Positions 6,616-11,029 of a stretch of DNA of 11,029 bases are shown here, one piece after another. Where the stretch lies: assembly GCA_910577805.1 (NCBI GenBank), contig CAJTOE010000080.1, positions 1-11,029 on the forward strand. Reading direction: 5' to 3'. Each line of letters opens with the position of its first letter. Position 1 is the first letter of the stretch. The notes below the pieces were generated by a model. That model did not search any database, had not been told where the DNA came from, and saw only the letters and a program-made list of their open reading frames with translations. The position numbers were made by a program, and so were the translations under genes. The DNA is from an uncultured Oscillospiraceae bacterium. Lineage in GTDB: Bacteria; Bacillota; Clostridia; Oscillospirales; Oscillospiraceae.

Positions 6616-6660
6616 CGATGCCCGGAAAGCCTTGCGGTGCAAGGACTTGTCCGGGCATCG
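6616..6660. terminator. long stem-loop between sigK and the PHP-ATPase gene
   Basis: An 11-bp perfect outer stem, CGATGCCCGGA (6616-6626) with its complement at 6650-6660, encloses an inner hairpin CCTTGC-ggt-GCAAGG (6630-6644); AAG/CTT pairing continues between them. On the minus strand it comes about 90 bases after the stop of the PHP-ATPase gene and is followed by a short TTTACATT, so it may terminate that operon weakly. Its position just past the break in sigK also makes it a candidate recombination-site arm. The sequence cannot decide between these. Confidence 0.55.
6618..6630 (+). repeat. 13-bp direct repeat, left copy
   Basis: ATGCCCGGAAAGC is identical to bases 10792-10804. This copy lies within the left arm of the stem-loop at 6616-6660, beyond the 3' end of the PHP-ATPase gene. 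The two copies bracket the two AT-rich genes. The bases on either side of the 13-mer differ between copies. Confidence 0.45.
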
Positions 6661-6748
6661 GATGTTTGGGGTAGCGCCGTGGTTATTGCAAACGGTGGAG
6701 GAATTTTAGGGAGATAAGCGGCCATTCATCATTTGATATTTGCTCGGA

Positions 6749-9403
6749 TTATTGGTATAAAGGCTTATATATTCTAAAATATCTCTTCTTCAAGGCATCG
6801 CGCCCACCCTCCATAACATCACAGATTTCATTTCTAATCGCCTGATTTTGCAATGCTCCCTCAACCTTGCAGAGAACCTGCCCATTCGTAAAGTTCATAG
6901 CGATTATTTGTTCTGCGGCACCATTAACTGGAATGTTTGGATTATGTGTCACGACAATCACTTGATTCTTAAGCTTTTGTCTACGCAATTCAGATACTAA
7001 CATTTCAGAAATCAGTTTCGTATCCAAATCATCTTCTGGCTGATCAATGATGAGGGGGCCATTATTAGAACGCAAAATTAAAGACAATAACGCTGTTGTC
7101 TTTTGTCCAGCTGAGCCTTGAGCAATATTTGAAAACCTCCCATCCATTTTAATTTCCAATTGAATAGCATCAGGTGGAGTCCATATTTGCAAGTCGTCAA
7201 TATCGTCAGGATGCTCAATACACAAAGAAGAAATATAAGCACTAAAACGTTTCCCGTACTTTTTACCGCCAAGATCTTTGCTTGTAAGGCTAGACAGAGT
7301 TTCTAATCTATTCTGCCAAATATCTGCTCCATGATTCGGGGCGCAGAGCTGTCCAATGAAAGAATTATGAATATCATCTAAATCAAGGATGTCAGATTGA
7401 AACTGGCTATCTTTACGGATAATATTTCTAAATTCTTTCTCAGCTAAACTCATATCCTGCATAGGGAGCAATGTGATCCGTACTTGGTCCGAATTTAACT
7501 CCGCTATGATACGAGCCCGCTCTTGACGTAATAGCTTTTGATGCGAGATGATTGCTTCAAATTGAGCAGACTTTTTTCCCTCGATTTCTTCCAACTGATT
7601 TTTCCAATATAGTACATCTGCAATTTTTTGCTCCAAATCCGTTCTCTGAGAATACAGTGTCTCAAGTTCATCAATGCTATCAATTCCTCGTTGTTTTAAA
7701 AGAGAAATTGCACTTAAATATTCTGTTCTAGCGGTTTCAAAATCAGCAGATATACGGTGATTTTTACTTAACTCTTCTGCGGCATTCTTCAGAGCAACCA
7801 TTTTTTCTTGTAGAGCTATATACTCGCTCATCAATTTGCTCCACTCTAAAATAAAGCGTTTATATTTTTTAGCTGACTCTTCGTCTAAGATGGCATCAAT
7901 ATCGACCTGATCTACCAAAGTTGTTTGAACGATATCATACTGCAACTCAGACAGTCTGGAGATGATGGTAGCCAGTTCTGATTTAAAGGTTTCATACTTG
8001 GAAGAAAATGATTTTATGGTTGTTAGTATAGGATTATTTGCAACGGTTTCAAGTGCATGAATTTTCGCATCGAGATCAGTTAAACGTGCTTTCAGGGATT
8101 CTTCTTGGGCTATTTTATTACTTATCTCTCGCGACTGTCTACATATAGTTTTGTATTCTTCACTAAGAGTTGATAGTTGTTGTTTCCAAGCATCATAGTC
8201 AAATAAGCTGTCGATATAATGAATCAAGCAATTGGGATCTTCCGCCATTTCATATAATTGCTTTTGACTATAAATTTGGACAGGAAACCTCTGGTCAACA
8301 TTACCAGCCCCATCACTTAGTTTCCAGTCACCATGCTCATAGTAATATTCAGTCCATTTTTCGGATTCCCAAATCAATTTAAGTTTTCGTCCATCTTTTT
8401 TTACATGAACTTGTATTGTCGTATTTGGACGCAACATACCAACATCTGTGCGGCTAGTTGGGATTTTTGAAAACTTATTAAATGAGGTCTCTATTTCACT
8501 TGGAAGATTATGGACTTTCCCGAAGGCAATACGCAAAAACTCTGTAATGGTTGTTTTGCCTGATCCTCGACCTCCAATTATTGTATTGAGCCAAGGACTA
8601 AAATGTATACAAAATGCAGCTCCATTCCCTATTTTTTGTCCTTGTTCAATTTCTAATTTTTCAATGAAGCAACGTTCACCAAGATTATTTGGATCATCAA
8701 CGCTTGTCCCATCTATAATAACTCCATCCTCCCTGTCTTGTAAGGCGAGGGCCAAAGATTCAATAGTTGGAGCTTCCATCTTAACCCAAGAAAATCGTTT
8801 TGCAACATCAGAGCACTTGTGCGCATCAGATCCCATAACATAAGTAAATTCACGCTTCATATCTACACAAAGCTGTGGGAGCTGATACATGGGGTCTGTA
8901 ACTTCAACCGCAAAAAAATCACAGTTGTCCAACACATTTTTCAGTGCACTACCGTCAACTGCATTAAAAAGACCCTTTACATCATTCACATGTGCCGGAA
9001 TTGCAATGCCCCCAGAATGTTGGATTAAGTTTACTGCTTGGTGAAATTTTATTTGATCTCCACCATTTTGTATGCGTGAAATTACTGAAGATATATCATC
9101 AACAGGTTTTTGGGGATCAAAAATGGCCAACAAATGAATTGCAGGAAAGACTTCGACTTCTACCCCAGGAAAAATGGCGAGTTCTCTGTATAAATCACTA
9201 TTTTCAGCTTTAATATTCTGTAATTCTGTTCGTAAAATTTCTGTCCAAGCACAAGAATCGTGATCTGTAATAGCAATACAGTCAATATGTTTTTGCATAG
9301 CAGAAAGTAAGAAATCCTTGGCAGATAATTCTGGTTCTCTGTAGTCAGATGATGCCGGTGTGTGCAAATGGAAATCAAATTTCCACCATTTTGCTCCATT
9401 CAT
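6749..9403 (-). CDS. PHP phosphoesterase-SMC/ABC ATPase fusion (TrlF-like)
   Basis: An 884-residue cytoplasmic protein with two enzymatic halves. The N-terminal PHP domain (about 8-235) has an intact metal site: FHLH (His12, His14), ITDHDS (Asp47, His48), FPGVEVE (Glu82/84), PAH (His138) and GSDAH (Asp193, His195). PHP domains hydrolyse phosphoesters, often in nucleic acids or nucleotides. The ABC/SMC-type ATPase has Walker A GGRGSGKT (277-284), a Q-loop region SQKQL near 380, a helical coiled-coil-like insert (about 405-640), signature SAGQK (764-768), Walker B LIIDQPEDDLD (784-794) and H-loop VVTHNP (His820). This matches proteins labelled TrlF-family or PHP-AAA ATPases, often found in defence regions (family name from memory). 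I infer an ATP-gated nuclease or phosphoesterase; the target is unknown. AGAGGG (9412-9417) lies 8 bases upstream of the ATG. The DNA is markedly more AT-rich than the sporulation genes, indicating transfer. Confidence 0.88.
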   Translation of the reverse strand: MNGAKWWKFDFHLHTPASSDYREPELSAKDFLLSAMQKHIDCIAITDHDSCAWTEILRTELQNIKAENSDLYRELAIFPGVEVEVFPAIHLLAIFDPQKPVDDISSVISRIQNGGDQIKFHQAVNLIQHSGGIAIPAHVNDVKGLFNAVDGSALKNVLDNCDFFAVEVTDPMYQLPQLCVDMKREFTYVMGSDAHKCSDVAKRFSWVKMEAPTIESLALALQDREDGVIIDGTSVDDPNNLGERCFIEKLEIEQGQKIGNGAAFCIHFSPWLNTIIGGRGSGKTTITEFLRIAFGKVHNLPSEIETSFNKFSKIPTSRTDVGMLRPNTTIQVHVKKDGRKLKLIWESEKWTEYYYEHGDWKLSDGAGNVDQRFPVQIYSQKQLYEMAEDPNCLIHYIDSLFDYDAWKQQLSTLSEEYKTICRQSREISNKIAQEESLKARLTDLDAKIHALETVANNPILTTIKSFSSKYETFKSELATIISRLSELQYDIVQTTLVDQVDIDAILDEESAKKYKRFILEWSKLMSEYIALQEKMVALKNAAEELSKNHRISADFETARTEYLSAISLLKQRGIDSIDELETLYSQRTDLEQKIADVLYWKNQLEEIEGKKSAQFEAIISHQKLLRQERARIIAELNSDQVRITLLPMQDMSLAEKEFRNIIRKDSQFQSDILDLDDIHNSFIGQLCAPNHGADIWQNRLETLSSLTSKDLGGKKYGKRFSAYISSLCIEHPDDIDDLQIWTPPDAIQLEIKMDGRFSNIAQGSAGQKTTALLSLILRSNNGPLIIDQPEDDLDTKLISEMLVSELRRQKLKNQVIVVTHNPNIPVNGAAEQIIAMNFTNGQVLCKVEGALQNQAIRNEICDVMEGGRDALKKRYFRIYKPLYQ

Positions 9404-9440
9404 TACAAAGGCCCTCTTTTCTATCTATAAATAAAAATTT

Positions 9441-10751
9441 CTATTTTAAAAGGAAATCTAACACGCTTTGAATTCTAATCCCATCCTGTGTTTGCATTAG
9501 GTCACATTCTAACGCAATCACCAATTTCTCATAATTGTCCCGAATTTTCCGTAACGGAGCCAATTCCCGCTTCCGGGTTTCTGGAGCATTCATATTCTCC
9601 GTAACCTGAATATACTTCTTCGCATCCGCCTTTGTGGCAATAAAGTCTACTTCCTGGTTGTCAATCTTTCCGATGGCTACATCATATCCCTGCCGCAGCA
9701 ACTCAAAATAGACGATGTTCTCCAGAATATGCCCACTGTCGCCATCCCGATAACCTAACAGATAGTTCCGCAGGCCCATATCCACGATATAATACTTGCC
9801 CAGTGTGCGCAGATACTCCCGGCCTTTGATGTCGAACCGCTTGATCTCGTAGAAGATATACGCCTCCAACAGTGCCTCAATATAGCTCTGTATCGTATGC
9901 ACCGCAGGTTTCCTGCGGCCTTTTTCTTCTAATAGACCCTCGTTGACCAGCGTGTTGCCAATAGAGGTCGCAGACACATTGTTTCCAACATTGTCTGCCA
10001 GAAACATAATAATCTTCCGAAGCAGAATGGGATCAGTGATGGTACGGCGCCCTTTCCGCTTTTCCCGCTCTAAAATATCGTTGACAACAGCGGCGGAGTA
10101 CACTCCATCCAGCGCAGCGGTGACACGGTCGATTTCCAATCCCACATCTGCCAGCATAGGCATCCCACCGAACCGGGCGTACTCATTGAATAAATCCCGC
10201 TCATCGTAAATATCGCCGTCCTGGTCTGTGATCCGACGCTTCAGTGCTCCAGTAGGCGATTTCTTTTCAGTCACGGTGTAGCCGTGGAAATCTAAAAACT
10301 CCTTAAAAGAAAGGGGGAGTACCTTGATCTCAACATATCGGCCAGAAAGGTAGGTGGAGAGCTCAGACGAAAGCAAGTAGGCATTAGAGCCAGTGATATA
10401 AATATCACAATCAAAATCTACACGGAAGGAGTTGACAGCATTTTCCCAACCTGAGATTCTCTGTACCTCGTCGAAGAACAAGTACATCCGCCGCTCAGGT
10501 AGGACACGGGCTTTCACATATTCGTAAAAACCTTTGACATCCATATCAGGAAAGCTCATGGACTCAAAGTTCATTTCCAGTATCTGATCCTGGGCAATGC
10601 CGTTTTCACGCAAATGCTGGGCCATCAGTTTCATGAGGCTGGATTTCCCACAGCGCCGTATACCGGTTATGACTTTTATCATCTCGGTGTCTTGAAATGC
10701 AATCATCCGATTCAGATAGAGGTCGCGCTTTTTCAGCATTGGCTTCTGCAT
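9441..10751 (-). CDS. AAA (AAA_14) ATPase with DUF4143 C-terminal domain
   Basis: A 436-residue member of the widespread bacterial AAA_14 + DUF4143 family, of unknown function. The ATPase part has Walker A TGIRRCGKSS (to about residue 38), Walker B MYLFFDEVQR (Asp94) and a sensor-1-like ITGSNAYLL near 119. The C-terminal half has the family's LENIVYFELLRQGYDV followed by QEVDFIATK, spaced like the Glu...Glu-x-Asp core of a PD-(D/E)xK-type nuclease fold; whether it cuts is not known. I start at the ATG at 10751, because GGAGGG (10760-10765) is 8 bases away from it but only 2 from the alternative ATG at 10757. Its stop is 37 bases before the PHP-ATPase start, so the two are probably co-transcribed. 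It looks less AT-rich than that neighbour, so the pair may have assembled from different sources. Confidence 0.85.
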   Translation of the reverse strand: MQKPMLKKRDLYLNRMIAFQDTEMIKVITGIRRCGKSSLMKLMAQHLRENGIAQDQILEMNFESMSFPDMDVKGFYEYVKARVLPERRMYLFFDEVQRISGWENAVNSFRVDFDCDIYITGSNAYLLSSELSTYLSGRYVEIKVLPLSFKEFLDFHGYTVTEKKSPTGALKRRITDQDGDIYDERDLFNEYARFGGMPMLADVGLEIDRVTAALDGVYSAAVVNDILEREKRKGRRTITDPILLRKIIMFLADNVGNNVSATSIGNTLVNEGLLEEKGRRKPAVHTIQSYIEALLEAYIFYEIKRFDIKGREYLRTLGKYYIVDMGLRNYLLGYRDGDSGHILENIVYFELLRQGYDVAIGKIDNQEVDFIATKADAKKYIQVTENMNAPETRKRELAPLRKIRDNYEKLVIALECDLMQTQDGIRIQSVLDFLLK

Positions 10752-10777
10752 AATCATTACCCTCCCTATTCATGTCA

Positions 10778-10806
10778 AGCATAGCATATTTATGCCCGGA
10801 AAGCAA
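10778..10806 (-). promoter_or_regulatory. candidate promoter of the AAA / PHP-ATPase operon
   Basis: On the minus strand TTGCTT (10801-10806) and TATGCT (10778-10783) are 17 bases apart. Both are partial matches (TTG kept in the -35; T, A, T and the final T kept in the -10). An overlapping second TATGCT lies at 10783-10788. The start codon is about 27 bases downstream of the -10. The right-hand copy of the 13-bp repeat falls inside this promoter. Confidence 0.4.
10792..10804 (+). repeat. 13-bp direct repeat, right copy
   Basis: ATGCCCGGAAAGC, identical to 6618-6630 and in the same orientation. It lies upstream of the AAA ATPase gene, so the pair of repeats brackets the whole two-gene AT-rich module of about 4.2 kb. 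Confidence 0.45.
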
Positions 10807-10850
10807 GTTTATTACATCAAAATAATAAAAAATAAATTTGACACGATTTT

Positions 10851-11027
10851 TTACATTGAAATAGAAAGATTTTTGCTGTGGGCAGGAGGGAAATGTCGCG
10901 GGCATAACTCTCGTTGAACACAGGTTATTGGGGAAAGGGAAAGCAAACAGGCAAAAACCCAGTATTCATGCGGGTTTGCGGCGAGATGGCTCTCAAAAGC
11001 TAACCTCACAAAAGACAGATCATTGCA
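10851..11027 (-). other. open frame of 58 codons entering from the right edge
   Basis: One minus-strand frame stays open from the window edge to a TAA at 10851-10853. Its middle reads SHLAANPHEYWVFACLL. There is no visible start, no domain I can name, and the frame runs through a hairpin at 10953-10977. It may be the tail of a gene beginning outside the window, a degenerate remnant, or chance. Apart from this, the 278 bases right of the AAA gene hold a promoter candidate, one repeat copy and the hairpin. Confidence 0.2.
10953..10977 (-). terminator. possible weak terminator hairpin
   Basis: On the minus strand AAACCC (10972-10977) and GGGTTT (10955-10960) form a 6-bp stem with an 11-base loop, followed by TT, giving five T in a row at the 3' side. 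This could end a leftward transcript arriving from beyond the right edge. The stem is short and the loop large. Confidence 0.3.
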
Positions 11028-11029
11028 CA

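Noticed and set aside
10892..10906. ATG with a GGAGGG ribosome-binding-like site on the plus strand
   Set aside because: The frame is only four codons long before TAA.
1..11029. CRISPR arrays, tRNA or rRNA genes
   Set aside because: No regularly spaced direct repeats with unique spacers, and no recognisable tRNA or rRNA sequence on either strand.

Overview
The window looks like chromosomal DNA from a GC-rich, spore-forming gut Firmicute of the Oscillospiraceae/Ruminococcaceae type. The grounds are a spoIIE gene and a pro-sigma-K gene, the Asp23/YloU + YloV(FakA) gene pair typical of Firmicutes, strong AGGAGG-type ribosome binding sites with some TTG starts, and a long palindromic intergenic repeat of the kind scattered through such genomes. 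No species call is possible from the sequence alone.

Layout. At the left edge a lipoprotein gene (minus strand, N-terminus only) and an SGNH/GDSL esterase gene (plus strand) diverge from an AT-rich control region. A 380-bp intergenic stretch (1006-1388) holds a perfect 14-bp GC hairpin, a 166-bp MITE-like inverted-repeat element and the promoter of the next operon. That operon is yloU-like (Asp23/Gls24) followed by fakA/yloV (fatty acid kinase). It converges on spoIIE, and the two share one symmetrical terminator whose edge is the spoIIE stop codon. spoIIE (minus) and sigK (plus) are divergent. All of this is GC-rich and coherent.

At about position 6600 the picture changes. The sigK reading frame keeps its pro-sequence and almost all conserved regions but stops abruptly inside the region 4.2 helix, right after the recognition motif, and no alternative frame restores the family's usual C-terminus. 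From about 6720 onward the DNA is clearly AT-rich. This part carries two minus-strand genes in an apparent operon: an AAA (AAA_14 + DUF4143) ATPase, then, 37 bases downstream, an 884-residue protein that fuses a complete PHP metal-dependent phosphoesterase domain to an SMC/ABC-type ATPase with a coiled-coil insert (TrlF-like). The best single explanation is that sigK is interrupted by a skin-like intervening element, or has been cut by another mobile insertion, and that the cargo next to the junction is a candidate nucleic-acid-targeting defence module. No recombinase or second half of sigK is visible, so the far end of such an element would lie outside the window.

How the parts relate: FakA phosphorylates fatty acids held by FakB partners (not encoded here). 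SpoIIE activates sigma-F in the forespore, and sigma-K acts late in the mother cell. The PHP-ATPase and its AAA neighbour are probably horizontally acquired and unrelated to sporulation, except perhaps through the site where they landed.
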